Shown in pieces: positions 34,493 to 46,613 of a stretch of 64,000 bases of DNA (its first letter is position 1; every line of letters begins with the position of its first letter). The DNA is from Cylindrobasidium torrendii FP15055 ss-10 (lineage: Eukaryota; Basidiomycota; Agaricomycetes; Agaricales; Physalacriaceae), in contig KN880477.1 in the NCBI GenBank assembly GCA_000934385.1, positions 62,001-126,000 on the forward strand. Reading direction: 5' to 3'. The notes under the pieces are model-generated. The model was given only the letters and a program-made list of their open reading frames with translations, ran no database searches and had not been told where the DNA came from. The position numbers and the translations under genes are program-made.

Positions 34493-35290
34493 ATGCTCAC
34501 TCGCACCCTCGCCAGAACATCTGCACGTTTTTCAACCCTCTCTCCTCGCCTCCCCGCACTCAGAACAATGTCGACTCTCACTGACAAGATCAAGGAGGAT
34601 CACCAGGAGGTGCGTCGACGCTGGAAGCACTGCAAACTCAAGTCTGACCACCCAACAGATGTACGAATATTATGACAACTACGCCAAAGCTAAAGGCAAC
34701 GTCGACGAACAGGCGCGATGGTCCCGCCAACTCACCTGGGAAGTCGCGCGGCACGCCGTCGGGGAGGAGATTGTCGTCTACCCACTTATGGAGAAATACA
34801 TGGGCGACCTCGGTCTCAAGCTTGCTAATGAAGACCGTGAGCAACACCAGGTATGTATTCCGCCCGCGCCTGTCATTTCTCTCACACCATCCAGGATGTC
34901 AAACAATGGCTCTATGAGCTCGAGTCCATCAAGCCTGGCACGGCCGAGCACGAGATGCAGCTCAAGAAGATTATGGACCATCTACACGACCACAACGACA
35001 GCGAGGAGGTCAATGACCTGCCCCGCCTCGAGCCTCACTTGGGCACGCAGGGTAGCAAAGACGCAGCAGCTTCGTTCTCCAGGACAAAGAAGTTTGTTCC
35101 TACTCGGTAAGCAAGCTGCGTGCATGGTAACCCCATTTGCCTAATATTTCGCAGCGCCCATCCTTCTGCACCCAATAAACCACCGTATGAAACGCTCGCA
35201 GGCTTCCTGGCTTTGCCCGTCGATAGACTCAAAGACCTGTTTTCGGCTTTCCCGACGGAGGAAATGAAGGCGAAGGCGACGTCGTCCTAA
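34493..35290 (+). CDS. Hemerythrin-like (HHE) iron-binding protein
   Basis: Exons 34493-34609, 34659-34850, 34895-35106 and 35155-35290 sum to 657 nt (218 residues). The core shows spaced metal-ligand residues of the HHE domain: IKEDHQE, ARHAVGEEIVVYP, EDREQHQ, and a helix with HEMQLKKIMDHLHDHNDSEE. Such proteins bind a di-iron centre and are linked to oxygen, iron or redox sensing. The first 25 residues are Arg/Ser/Thr-rich without acids, like a mitochondrial presequence. A second in-frame ATG at 34568 would give a form without it. The C-terminus (LAGFLALPVDRLKDLFSAF) is conserved-looking but unassigned. Confidence 0.88.
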
Positions 35291-36252
35291 GTAATCTCAA
35301 ATATACCTTATGTACTTTTAGCACCGGCGCCAAGATCTGTGCACAATGAGCAGACAACGAAAATGATGAACTATGCTCAATCCTTGTGTTCTGTCATCTC
35401 TGCCAGATTAGTTACAGTATGTACTTTAGCGCTACAAATGCACAGCGTGAAGACGTATAGTCGAACTTGAGATAACCTATACGCCAAGCAACAAGGACTC
35501 AGCCAGTCAGTCTCAGGGTGGCAATCAAACAAGCCGTGACCGCGTGACCAGATGATACCATCAGTACCGAACATATACTCACATATATCATTGTATGGGT
35601 ACAGAATGCGAGGGCAAGGTACAACAAGGGACGCGAGATTGGCTCAACCCGTGCGCCAAAAAACCGTTAACGAGCTCCGTTATCTCTCTGCCTGGGAGTC
35701 GAACCCAGCTTTCGCGCGTGACAGGCGCGTGTACTAACCGATATACTAGCAAAGATGCTTATAAATGATTTTCCCAACACATGAGCCGAATCAAGGTAGT
35801 AAGCAGTAGTTTCAATTGCTCATCTCGCGTCTTTGGTGAATATTGAGCTCTGTATGCATTGTCGAACGCAAAGTCGAACGTATGAAGTTCTATATGTTAT
35901 TTCCCAGAACACCACCGTCACACAAATGATTAGCGCCACTTTCACGGCAATCACCGCCATCCGATCACATCCATAAAAATAGCGCCGCGTGCATTTTCTG
36001 GCTTTTTGATTCCTTCCACAATCAAAAACGCCGGTGATGATATCCTAGGTGCAAGTCCACGAGCGCGACCCCGCTTTTTTTACGAGTGTGCGGTCGGCGG
36101 TGACGACGCCCGTTCGGCACCGCATACCTTGTTTACACAAAGGGACGGGCGAAAATGGATCTGATGGCGCCCTTTTTTTTGGGTTGTGGTTGTGGATGAG
36201 GAGGTCTCTTATTCTGTACTATATCTCTTCAATCAATTTTCCTAATCGCAGC
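35291..36252. other. Intergenic region containing a tRNA gene
   Basis: Besides the tRNA-Asp at 35684-35755 I see no gene. A T8 run is present at about 36,172. Confidence 0.5.
35684..35755 (-). tRNA. tRNA-Asp (GTC), identical second copy
   Basis: Read on the minus strand, all 72 bases match the tRNA-Asp at 24804-24875, with anticodon GTC and discriminator G. Only about two flanking bases on each side are shared. Downstream on the minus strand a run of six T (35661-35666 as A on plus) can terminate Pol III. Confidence 0.93.
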
Positions 36253-37472
36253 TCACTCCTTCCCAATTTGCACCCTGGCCATCTTGATGGTCGTCCCGCT
36301 CTCTGTCCAACTCAATACAAGACTCTGGCCGCTTGCGTCCTGCGCAGAGAATGCGTGTGCGCCATAGTTGTATACGCTGGTCGAGGGAGTTGTCTTGTAG
36401 AGGACCTGCTCGTCCGACCATTCACCCTCGAGGGAGCCATCAACAGTGTAGCGCACATAGAATGTGCTGTCCGCGTATCCATTGAAGTAGATGAAAATCC
36501 ATGTGTTGAGGTAGGAGGAGTAGAAGATGTCGCCGCTGCTGTACAAGGCTTTGAGGACGTATGCATCGGGGTTGGTTGTCGATGGCGGGGTCGATGTCCA
36601 GCCGGCACTGGCACCTGAATAGTATTGGTACTAGTGGAATATCAAGGTCAAATCCGGAGGTGTTTACTGAAAGACCAACCTGGGAAACATCTGCAACCTT
36701 GTCCTCATTTACGCGCGCCATCAGGAGCCCAGTGTCCGTTTTGCCAAAGAGATACAGACGGTTATCGTCTGGGTTCTTCACCGACGCGAACGTGCCGTAC
36801 GAAGTGGCGCCAGAGGGAAAGATGAGTTGAGGCACAGTGCGTGTGATGGCGGGCCCGTCGTCCGAGGCAGTGACGGTGGCCAGTGTGGGATAGATTTCCG
36901 TCGCTGAGCCGGTGTTGTCGATGATGGACATGCTGTAGATGGCAATACCGCTGCTGCCATCGCCGACGTGTGTTATGGAACCTGAGGACGAATGAGCATG
37001 TGCATTCTGCAGTATACAAAGAGCGCACTTCCAGGCCAACACGCCACACGGGATCCGTCGACAGGGAAGTGCTCGTCGGTATACGCCGTCTCGCTCGCGG
37101 TGAACGGGATGGCTAGGTTTGGGATTCCGTCGTTGCCAAAGTCAGTGAGCTGCGTGGGTGCGGTGGTGTCGAACTGCAAAGTCGTGATGAGATTTCTATC
37201 CATTGAAAGCGAAGGGACAAGCATACGAAGGCGGCGGTGTTCGACGTGAAATACCGCATGTTGCCATCCGCATCTGTGGTAGTGGTATCTGAGAAGACAA
37301 TGATGTTCTTGCCGTTGATGGTACCGCCAACGCCGCCGTCGCGGTAGACATATGGAAAGTCGGGGTCGGTGGCTTGCCCAAGCTCAGTCACGTTGAAGGT
37401 CGGCGTTGAGACTGCTCGAAGGGCTGAGGTGGATACAAGCGATACAAACGAAAGGAGAAGAATGACGGGCAT
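36253..37472 (-). CDS. Secreted protein with beta-propeller-like fold (DUF4185-like), function unknown
   Basis: Exons 37227-37472, 37029-37173, 36676-36981 and 36253-36614 sum to 1059 nt (352 residues). The N-terminus MPVILLLSFVSLVSTSALRA is a signal peptide; the frame stays open to 37562 but that extension lacks support. The protein has repeated strands with motifs such as RDGGVGGTINGKNIIVFSDT, IPNLAIPF, and a C-terminal repeat (DIFYSSYLNTWIFIYFN, YVRYTVDGSLEGEWSDEQVL, LVLSWTESGTTIKMARVQ). These resemble five-bladed beta-propeller carbohydrate-binding proteins of the DUF4185 type. The intron at 36615-36675 uses a weak donor and is the least certain. Confidence 0.7.
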
Positions 37473-37798
37473 GACGGAGAGAAAGAGAGATGTAGCAATC
37501 GGCACAAATATGCACGACGAGCATGATACGTACCACACGCATGGTCCAACTACCGGTTGCAACTCTACGTCTATAACTTAACTCTGTCGCAGGCTGAGAA
37601 AGATCCTACCCTACCTGAAGGCCTCCATTCGATGGATTAATCCAGGCCTTTTGTAATTATCACGGTGCTTTCGGGTTCGCAGTGGGAATGTATCATTTGA
37701 GCAAGAGGACAGTTGAGTGGCGGGGTCTCCTGATCCTGATCAGAGCGGATCAACGGCATCAGTGGCTGTGTCACTACTCTCTCTCTCTGCCTCCGACA
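37473..37798. other. Divergent intergenic region
   Basis: Shared upstream region of the secreted protein (-) and AsnRS (+). The AsnRS frame stays open upstream to an ATG at 37682, so part of this may be coding. Confidence 0.4.
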
Positions 37799-39314
37799 AT
37801 GAAGTGGACTGTGCCCCGTCTGTCGTACAAACTACCACCTACTATCGCACAAATACCAAAATCCGGACGCCCTGGTCAAGAAATATCCGTCACTGGCTTT
37901 ATTCGCTCTGTTCGGCGCCAAAAACGCGTCTCTTTTGCGGTTATTAGCGATGGAAGTAACGCGTCGGGGTTGCAGGCAGTATTTGCCAATAGCTCTTTGG
38001 TAGACAAGTGAGTTGTATCCAAGCACATTGTGATACTTGCTTAACCCCCGCTAGTCTCACCAACGGCGCCAGTGCGCGTTTCTCTGGTAAACTAGTGGAA
38101 AGTCCAGGCAAGAAGCAGGATCTAGAATTGGCGGTTGACCAAGTCGAAGTGCTAGGTGCTTGCGATGCGGCGGTGCGTAATCCACTTCACAATGAAACGC
38201 CTGCTCATTCCTGCCAGACGTATCCAATCCAGAAACAAACACTTTCTGTAGAGCACTTACGGAACAACCTACACCTTCGCTCGCGCACGACTCGAACAGG
38301 CGCCATGCTCCGCATGCGCAGCCAACTCATGAAATCCATGTTTCTCTACTTCGACGTCCGTATACACCCACCGCTTGTCCCATCCCGTTTCTCAACCTCT
38401 CTCAGAGCCAAGGTTTCCAATTCACCCACACCCCCATTCTCACTTCCAACGACGCTGAAGGTGCTGGAGAGACGTTCAGCATCGCCGATGACCCCGAGGA
38501 ACCGTTTTTCGGACGTCCAGCACATTTGACGGTCTCTGCCCAACTCCATCTTGAGGCTCTCATGGCTGGGCTTTCTCGTGTCTACACTCTCTCACCGTGT
38601 TTCCGCGCCGAACACTCGCAGACAAACCGGCATCTGGCGGAGTTTTGGATGCTCGAGGCGGAATGGATTGATGCGTCGCGCGAGGGTGTCCAAGGCCTGT
38701 GTTCCCTTGTCGAAGACAGCCTGAAGGCTCTTGCGGCCGATATTGTCGCTGGGGAGCCGTTCTCTGCATTGTGGGACACACATAAGGACGATACACGAAG
38801 ACAGGCGATTCTTGCTTGCTTGGACGCTGCACCGTGGAGACGCATGACTTATAGCGACGCCGTCGAGCATCTCATCGCTTCAGGCGTACAGTTCGAACAT
38901 ACACCGACATGGGGCAGTGGCCTGCAAAGCGAACACGAAAAATGGCTGGCCGAGCAGTTCGTTGCTGGTCCTGTGTTCGTGACCGACTATCCAAAGTCAC
39001 TCAAACCGTTCTATATGATGGAAAACGACGATGGAAAGACGGTCGCCTGCTTTGACCTGCTTGTCCCACACGTCGGGGAGCTTGTTGGTGGATCGGTCAG
39101 GGAGGCGCGACCAGATGTCCTCAAGGCGAAGATGGAAGCAGCGGGCGTATCAGGCAAGGAATACGAATGGTATCAGCAACTACGGGAGTTCGGGGGAGCA
39201 CCGCATGTGGGATACGGCATGGGCTTCGAGCGGTTGGTTTCTTGGCTAAGCGGTATCGAGAATGTACGGGAATGCGTGGCGATGCCGCGCTGGTCTGGAA
39301 AAATGTTGCTTTAA
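37799..39314 (+). CDS. Asparaginyl-tRNA synthetase, mitochondrial type
   Basis: Exons 37799-38007, 38055-38172, 38218-38355 and 38406-39314 sum to 1374 nt (457 residues). An N-terminal OB fold (EISVTGFIRSVRRQKRVSFAVI) binds the anticodon. The class II core follows: motif 1 region (FQFTHTPILTSNDAEGAGE), motif 2 (CFRAEHSQTNRHLAEFWMLE) and motif 3 (GYGMGFERLVSWLSG). The length and lack of eukaryotic N-terminal extension fit the organellar enzyme (yeast Slm5 type), which charges tRNA-Asn. The ATG at 37799 starts a basic hydrophobic segment (MKWTVPRLSYKLPP) that may target mitochondria; an in-frame ATG at 37682 would give a longer leader. Confidence 0.92.
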
Positions 39315-39345
39315 CCCTCTATTTGGATTGCTACTACAAACTCTT

Positions 39346-39535
39346 TTACGGATTGTCAATTGAACCTCCTCCATCAATATTGACGATAACGCCGTGCACA
39401 TATCCGGTCGTGGCAAGATACACAGCTGTCTTCCCAATTTCCTCCGACCTACCAGGTCATCTTCAGCGTCCCCTTTGAATATCTATGATTAGTCTCGACA
39501 GCGGTTTTGATATCACCCTCGTCTACGATGTCCAT
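39346..39535 (-). pseudogene. Remnant of a short-chain dehydrogenase/reductase (C-terminal end)
   Basis: The minus strand reads EEIGKTAVYLATTGYVHGVI then VNIDGGGSIDNP and a stop at 39346-39348, a typical SDR C-terminus (EE-h-A..V.fLas...y.tG..l.vDGG). Just upstream, MDIVDEGDIKTAVETNHRYS from 39535 looks like the preceding SDR segment in another frame, possibly joined by a small intron. Nothing resembling the Rossmann GxxxGxG part or the YxxxK active site is found further upstream, so this is about a quarter of a gene. It ends 32 bases from the AsnRS stop. Confidence 0.55.
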
Positions 39536-39632
39536 GCGCGGGCTGGAGTATTGCCAGGTTTACTTTACTGTGAATGCCATCTGGCGCACGGGACGATGCT
39601 TCCAGGACCGACAATGCCTGCAGAGGACGCGG

Positions 39633-39661
39633 CGTCCTCTACAGGGCGTCCTCTACAGGCA
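39633..39661. repeat. Short tandem direct repeat
   Basis: GGCGTCCTCTACAG occurs twice in tandem. It lies between the SDR remnant and the nucleoporin gene. Confidence 0.7.
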
Positions 39662-39824
39662 GGAGGTGAACGATGTCGATGCACGAACAGAAGCCCACAC
39701 CGTCCAGATTACAGGACAGAACAAAGAAAAGTAGATAAACGCACTACGTAGGTCGAATACAAATACATAAAGTAAAAAAAAGCCTCAATTACAAGCAATA
39801 CAAAAAACGTCGACTGGCAGTATA

Positions 39825-42800
39825 CTATGACCCTGCACCAGGCGTTGGCCGCGGTTTCTTCGCCTGTTGGTCGTCTGGTCCTCCTCCCTCTTCTCTAGGC
39901 CTTTTCTGCGCTGCCGCACCCTGTATGGAAAGTCCAGTGGTAGGTGCCGCCGCTCCGCCTCGTCCGCGTCCACGTTGTGCACCCCTGCCCGCCGCTGCCG
40001 CACCACGAATTGCGGCAGCAGCACCTCCACGGGTAGCACTGGCACTGGCATTCGGAGGAGCAGCACCTCTTGCTGACGCACTGGTCGCAGCCCCACCGCG
40101 TCCCCGCCCACGTCCTCGTGTCGCAGGAGCAGCAGTCCCAAGAGCAGCATCGGGTAATGGCTTTGTCGGTAATGTAGAAGGCGCAGCGGACGTCGACGGC
40201 GTAGCTGGGGATGCAGAGATCGTCGAAGCTGCAGGCTGCAGAGGCTGTGATGGGGCGTCCTCGATCTCTGGAATTTTCGTATCCACAACCTCCTGAGAGA
40301 GCACACCATCCGCCACCCAGCGCATGATCTTCTTCTCCATGACTTGCACTTGCTTCGTCAGGCGCGAGGCTCGGTTCTCTTGCAGGCGGACCTTCATTTC
40401 GAGTTCCTTTTTGCCAGCCGCGCGGGCCTCTTCTAATGCTTTCTCGTATTCCGGAGAGTTCGGTGCAGGCTGAGAGGATGTCGAAGTGGATGGCGCAGCC
40501 GCCTTCGCCGCCTCGACGTCTTGCTTGTGCTGAGCGGTAAGAGTTGAGAGTTCCTCGGCGTGTTTCTTGTTGGCAGCAGCAAGAGCGTCGCTGTTCCCTA
40601 GCTCTGCCCGAAGCTTGGTGAGAGCAACTTGAATGGCAGCCTCCTGGTCCTTCACTGCCTTCTCCCTCAGGGCCGCGAGCTCCTTGTTCTTCGTGGCAGT
40701 GAACACACCCTGGAAGACTTCAGTCTATGTCAAACACACGTAGGTCACAATCACTCACCAAGGCCTTGGAGTTGGCGTTATGCTCCTCGGTCAGCTCGTC
40801 GAACTTGGCCTGCAGCTCGTTGATCTTCGTAACCGCCGCGTCCTTTTCCTTCTCGAGCGCGTCCTTCTGTTTCTGAAGCGCATCCTTCTCGTTCTGATGT
40901 GCCTCCCTCTCTGCCTCTAACAGGATCTTGGAAGCCTCATCCCCACCAGCAGCTGCCGCTTCAATCAACGCCGCTTTCTCCTTTTGCCACTGCTCTCTCT
41001 CCTTCTCGATATCCCCAGAATCTCCCGTCGCACCAAGTTGGGCCTTCTCCTGCTCCCATGCCTCCTTTTCCTTGCGAAGCTCTTCGATCTCAGCCGTGCT
41101 CTGCTTAGCCTTGTCCATGAGATCGATATTGTGCCTCTTAAGGCGTTGCTAAAGTAAAACCATATCAGACAGCGTATCAAAGAAAAAATGATACTCACCA
41201 CCAGGTCAGTCGCCTTTGTATGCTGCTCGGTACTAATAGTCGGCGTCGTCTTGAGCTTCTCAATCTCCTCATCCAGCGCTACCACCTTTGCCTCCAGTGC
41301 CTCTTTCTCCGCCACTACTGCTGCCTTAGCAGCCTCGAACGCGGCCTTCTCCTCCGCATAGCCATCGACGACTTTCTGCAGTCGCTCCGACGTCTCCTTG
41401 TATCGCTTGTGTGCGTCCAGGAATTTCGCAAATCGCTCCTTAAGCTTGCTGTTCTCTCCGCGTACTGCCTCGAGATCCTTCTCCACCTCAGTAACCTTCG
41501 CCTCCAATGCCACGTTTGTCTCCTTCAGCTTGGTGATTTCTTCCTGAAGAGCAGGGATATCAGCAGCGCCATTGTTCTATGAACTGTCAGTATTGAACGT
41601 CCTAAACAAGCAGATAAGACAAACCTTGGCAAGCAGCCTGTCGTGCCAGATCTTGCTCTGCTCCTCGACCTTCGCCAGAAGCTTCTTCGTCGCGTCAACC
41701 TCCGCTTCTGCTACCCGCGCCTGCTCCTTGACAGGGTCCAAGGCTGCCGTTGCCTCCTTCAACTGCACCTCCAGCTGCTTGACCCGTTTCGCGTGTCGCT
41801 CAGAGTCACTTCGAAGCGTTGAGTTGCTTTCGCGCAGAATGTTCATCTGGTTGATTCGGTCGACGAGCTCCTTGTGCTCCGATGCAGATTGAGAGTTCTC
41901 CACAGCCTTCTCCCGTTCCTTCGACGAACGTTAGGAAAGAGTTACGAAGTGAAAAAAACTAAAGGCGTACCTGAGCAAGCATCGTCCGAACCTCATCAAC
42001 TTCATGCGTCAAATGGTCGCACCGTGTCTTCAACCTCGCGGTCTCCGCATTCTTTGCATCCAACTGCACCTCCAGATACTGGTTCTGCCCACGCAAATAG
42101 TTGTGTACAGCCGCCATCTCCGGGCTTGCCTCCTCACCCTCAGGAATCTCCGTGGCACCCTGTCTAACTCTCTCCGTCGACTTGGCCAGATCATCGAATT
42201 GCTGGAACAGTGTCTTGTTCTGCGCCTGGAGATCCTTGAACCGCCTGTCGTGCTCCGCAATCTCCTTCTCCAGGTTCTCTTTCTGCAGGGCCCAGCTCTT
42301 CTCGGAGTCAAGGAGCTTGCGGGAGGCGGTATCGGCGGCGACAATGTTCTCCTGGGACTTGGAACGAAGCTCGGTGAGTTCCTCACGAATTGTGGTGTTG
42401 GCCTTGATTGCCTCTGCATGAGCCATGACCTCGGACTGATAGCGCTCCTCAGCGGCCTGAAAATTGATGAGCACTTTGGTAGGCAAATGGAAGTAAGAAT
42501 GCACCTTTGTCCTGTCCCGAAGCTGTTGCACTTCCGCTTCTCTTGCAGACTTATCGCTTTCTGACGACTTGCCCGAGATTGACAAGTCAACGATAGTTCC
42601 CTCCAGCTCTGCCTTATCCTTGAACCAGTTGCTCTTCTCCGTGTCCAGCGTCTTCTGGGCCTCCTTCATCGCCTCCGTCGCACGGCCAAGATCAGTCTGA
42701 GCGGCCACAAGCTTCTCCTCGAGCGATTTGATGGTAGCGTCCCGCTGAGTGATGGTGCTCTCCGTCGAAATCTTGTACTCGTCCAAAGTGGCTTGGACTT

Positions 42801-45800
42801 GCGACAGCGCCTCTTCGGCAGCCTGGCTCATGCCCTCGTATTGCAGCACGCGGTCCTTTGCCTTCTCCAATGCACGTTCCGCCATTTTCAGCTTCGCACT
42901 TTAATCTGGATTAGTTTACCATGGTTGGATTGGGGACGCAGCATACCTGGTCTCAGCCAATTCAGCCTCAAGTTGCTGTTCCCTCGAGACCTCTTCGCCA
43001 GAACCAGAAGAGGCGGCAGGGCCATGACGCTCGTAAACGGCAAGCTTCTCCTTGTTGCTTTCCGAGAACTTGGTCAGATCCTCGACGCGCTGTTCAAGAT
43101 GCTTCTTGCTCGTCTCAGCGCCAACGAGGGACTCCCGAGTTTTGGAAAGATCCTCATTCTATAACTGATCAGCGGCAATTCATATGTTGACCATGAAATA
43201 CTTACGGCCTTGTCCAAACGGATCTGGAGCTCCTTGACCTCAATGTCTTTCTGAAGCGTGAGGCGACGAACGTTTTCGCGCTCGTCCGTGAGTTGGGTAC
43301 GGTTATCCTGACTAGAAACCTATCAGGTCCCATACACTACCACCAAGCATTGGACTTACATTTGTACTTCAAGCAAGGACACTTGGTTTTCGAGACGACG
43401 ACGGTCGCTTTCCAGCGACCGCTGGTTGTCAGCGTGCAGCTTCTGGACATTGGCCATCATATCGGAAAGACGAGATTTCTCCAAATTGAGCGAACGGTTG
43501 TCGTCTTCAAGACGGCGCTGGATGCTCTGTGACTAGTAAGTTTATGCCCTCCAAGATTGATTGAGACGTACCTCCCAGATGTTCTTCTCGGCGCGCAGGT
43601 TGGCTGCCTCATTCCGAAGCTGCTCAAGCTTGCCAGTCGAAACACTGAGCTCCTCGTTGACTCGCGCAAGCTCAATGTCCACACGAGCCCAGCGATCGTT
43701 GAGGGCGTTGTTTCGCTTGAGCGCTTCACCAAGTTCGATGTTCTTGCTCTTCAGGTCTTCTTGCGCGAGTATCGTGCGGTCTAAGCAACATTAGCGACAA
43801 TAGCCCAAGGTCAACGTAAATGTACGAACCGTTTGCCAACTCGCAGCGAGCCCGTTCCTTAGCTACATCTCCCTGCAGCTTTGCGATCTCCTTATTCGCA
43901 ACAGTGAGGTCCTCCCTCAAGCGCACAGCATCGTCTCCAATCTCCGCACGGTAGGCATCAAACTGGCTTTGGATTTCCGAGAGATCCTTGGCGACCTCCA
44001 AATCGCCGGCATTGCCATTCGTGATGAGGGCGCCTCCAGCCTCGAGTCGATGCAGCATGGCCTTCAGCGCATCCCGCTCCTTGACATAGGTCTGGATGAT
44101 GGAGTCGCTGCTCTTCTTCTGGCGTTCGAGCTGTGCACCCAACTCTTGAATCATCTCGTGGGCCTCCTTGACGGCCTCGCTCTGCTCGCGCTCCATCTGC
44201 TCACGGTAGTCATGTTCCTCCGACTCCATCTTCTTCCCAAGCTCGCGAACAATGCGTAGGATGCGTTGGTTCTGTTGCTGGAGTTCCGGAATCGACTTGA
44301 ACAGCACAAGGTTGTTCGTAATCATAGCATCAACGTCCGAAGCGGGCTGCACGCCTTCTAAGTCTTCGTCCGATGGGAGCATGGGGTCGTCGCGGCGGCC
44401 AACTTCGCGGAGGAGGGTCTGAACCTGGCGGCCGAGGTCCGTAAGCTGTTGTTCGAATAGCGCCTTCTCCTTGACCATCTTTTCGAGTTTCTGCGTGCTC
44501 TCATGCGCAAGAGCCATTTGAGCATCCCTGTCGTTGAGCGTCTGCGAAAGCTGGGCGGCAAGCTGTTGAGATTCGACTTGGAGTCGGTCATACTGGCTGC
44601 GCTGTTCAGAAAGTACGGGCGCCTGGAGCTAGTTAGTATCACGGAAATTGACTCGAATTTGGGACGTACTCTGGCTTCAATCTGGTGCAGAATGTCGTTG
44701 AGAGTGCGGTCCATGTGCTCGTACTCGACGCACTTCTTCTCATAGTCTTCTTGCAACTTGACGTAGTCCGTGTATATTTCGGTGAATGTCTTGCCGCTCT
44801 TTTGCACCTTGCTTGCTATAGCAATGCTGGAAGACAGGCCAGCGCCCTCGGAAATCGTGGATTGGGACATGACCGGCAGTTCCCCGTGGCCCATCTTTTC
44901 AACAACGGTCTCGAGGTGGTCGGCCTTCTCCTCAGCTTCTGTCCTTGCCTTCCTCTCGCGTTCGAGTTGCTGACGCATATCTGCTACTTCACGGTCGGCC
45001 TTGGCAGATGCCTCCTTCCAGTCGTTCTCGATAGAATCCACGATATCTTTGGACGCTTTTTCGCGGGACTCCAGAATACCCACCAGACGATGCAGGCCAT
45101 TTGTCTCAGTATTGAAAACGGCCTCTTGTTCGGCCAGCTGGGCGGTGAGGTCGTGTGTCTTCGTAAGAGCCTGGGTGAGCTGATGGGTTTGAGACGAATG
45201 GGAAGACTGGAGGGCCTTGAGCGCTGCACGGGCCGAGTCGCAATCTTGAGAGACGGTGTCGAGATTGGCTTGGAGAGTGGACAATTCAGTTTGCTTTGCG
45301 CGCCTGTATTTCGTGTATTCCTCCGACTTGGTAGTGAAATCCGTATTGAGGCGCTCAACTTCGGCCCTGGCCAGTTCAAGCTGCTGGGTTTGCGACTCAA
45401 GTTTGAACTGGGCACGTCAGACTTGGGGCTAAACTTGGAGGTGACAAATAACGCACTTTGATTGAAGTCTCCGAGGAGCGAAGTTCGCGAAGCTCATTCT
45501 CCAGATTCTGATGTTCCGTACGTTCCTCCCTGAGATTCTTGCGCAGCATTGTGATCTCCTCTGCAGTTTGTGAGAAAAGGAAAACATGACTTTGAGGTTG
45601 CGAACCTTCACGCTGGGTCTCGTCCTGCTTCAAGCGACTGACCACGCCGACCAAGTCGCGTTTCTCGCGTTCCGCGTCTTGTAGGCGGTGTTTGTAGTCC
45701 TGGACTTCAGATGAAGAGGCCGAGTGTGTGCTTGATACGCGCGCGAGCTGGGCTTGAAGGTCCGTATTTGATGCCACTGTCCATCGTCAGTTAAGCGCGT

Positions 45801-46180
45801 GCGATGTCACTCCACCACGCACAAAGTTTGTCTCGCTCGTCCTTGACATCCTTCAGCTCATCTTGTAGGGACTGAATCTGAACGTCCAACTCCTGTGACT
45901 GCGTCTCTTTATCCTGCAGGGCCTGGTCCAGTTCAACATCCTTTTTCGCCACCTCCGCTTGTGTCTCATCAAGTGTTTGTTGCTTCGCGTCCAGTTCTTC
46001 AGCTTGAGCAATCACGAGTCGGTACAAGTTCACCACTTGCTCGGCGCTTGGCGCGTCGGCCGCAAACTCCGGAAGTAATCCGCTTAGCACTTCGGCGTCA
46101 ACATCGTCTGGTATCGTTATAGCGAGGGTGGCTTCTGCGTCATCGACTGCCTTGCTTTTCCTCCTCGTAGTGGGTGACAT
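39825..46180 (-). CDS. Tpr/Mlp-type nuclear pore basket protein
   Basis: A giant coiled-coil gene from ATG at 46180 to the stop at 39825, with about a dozen short introns (for example 45777-45822) and about 1,900 residues. Almost the whole length is heptad-rich E/K/Q/L coiled coil. The central block around VMSQSTISEGAGLSSSIAIA and KTFTEIYTDYVKLQEDYE matches the conserved TPR/MLP1/MLP2 region. The C-terminal ~200 residues are non-coiled and rich in A, P, R and G with RGRGRGG-type motifs, ending in RPTPGAGS. Tpr/Mlp proteins form filaments of the nuclear basket and act in mRNA quality control and export. I did not phase every exon. Confidence 0.9.
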
Positions 46181-46613
46181 GGTCGTGAAATGTCGGCGTC
46201 GGGGCAAGCGACGACCGACTTGGCGGCAGTGGTGTGGTGAAAGTGGAGAACAAGAGAGCGCGCGGCGCGGAGGATATGATCGATTGGTAAGCAGTGGCTG
46301 TGCACTGAGTCCTGCCTTTTGTGCTACCCTTCACAAAGGCCAGATGCTTTAAAAGGACTGACATGTAATGAATGGGTAAAAGGGATAATGGACTTTTCTT
46401 GGACCTATTAAGCAGGTTTCATTGTACTCGGGGTTGGGAATAAAGACCTGTAACAATCGAACGACTCATCTGTATCAGACAATACACGACTCGCCATCTC
46501 CCTTCTTGTTGTCTTTTGTCTTCTATGATCTTGCCATCGCGCAAAAACTGCATTCAAATTTACGGGGGCATCACGTTGAGGGAGTACCCGAAATACAATG
46601 CCAAGCTGAGATA
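46181..46613. other. Intergenic region
   Basis: The upstream region of the nucleoporin gene and 3' flank of the F-box gene. No gene is seen. Confidence 0.45.
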
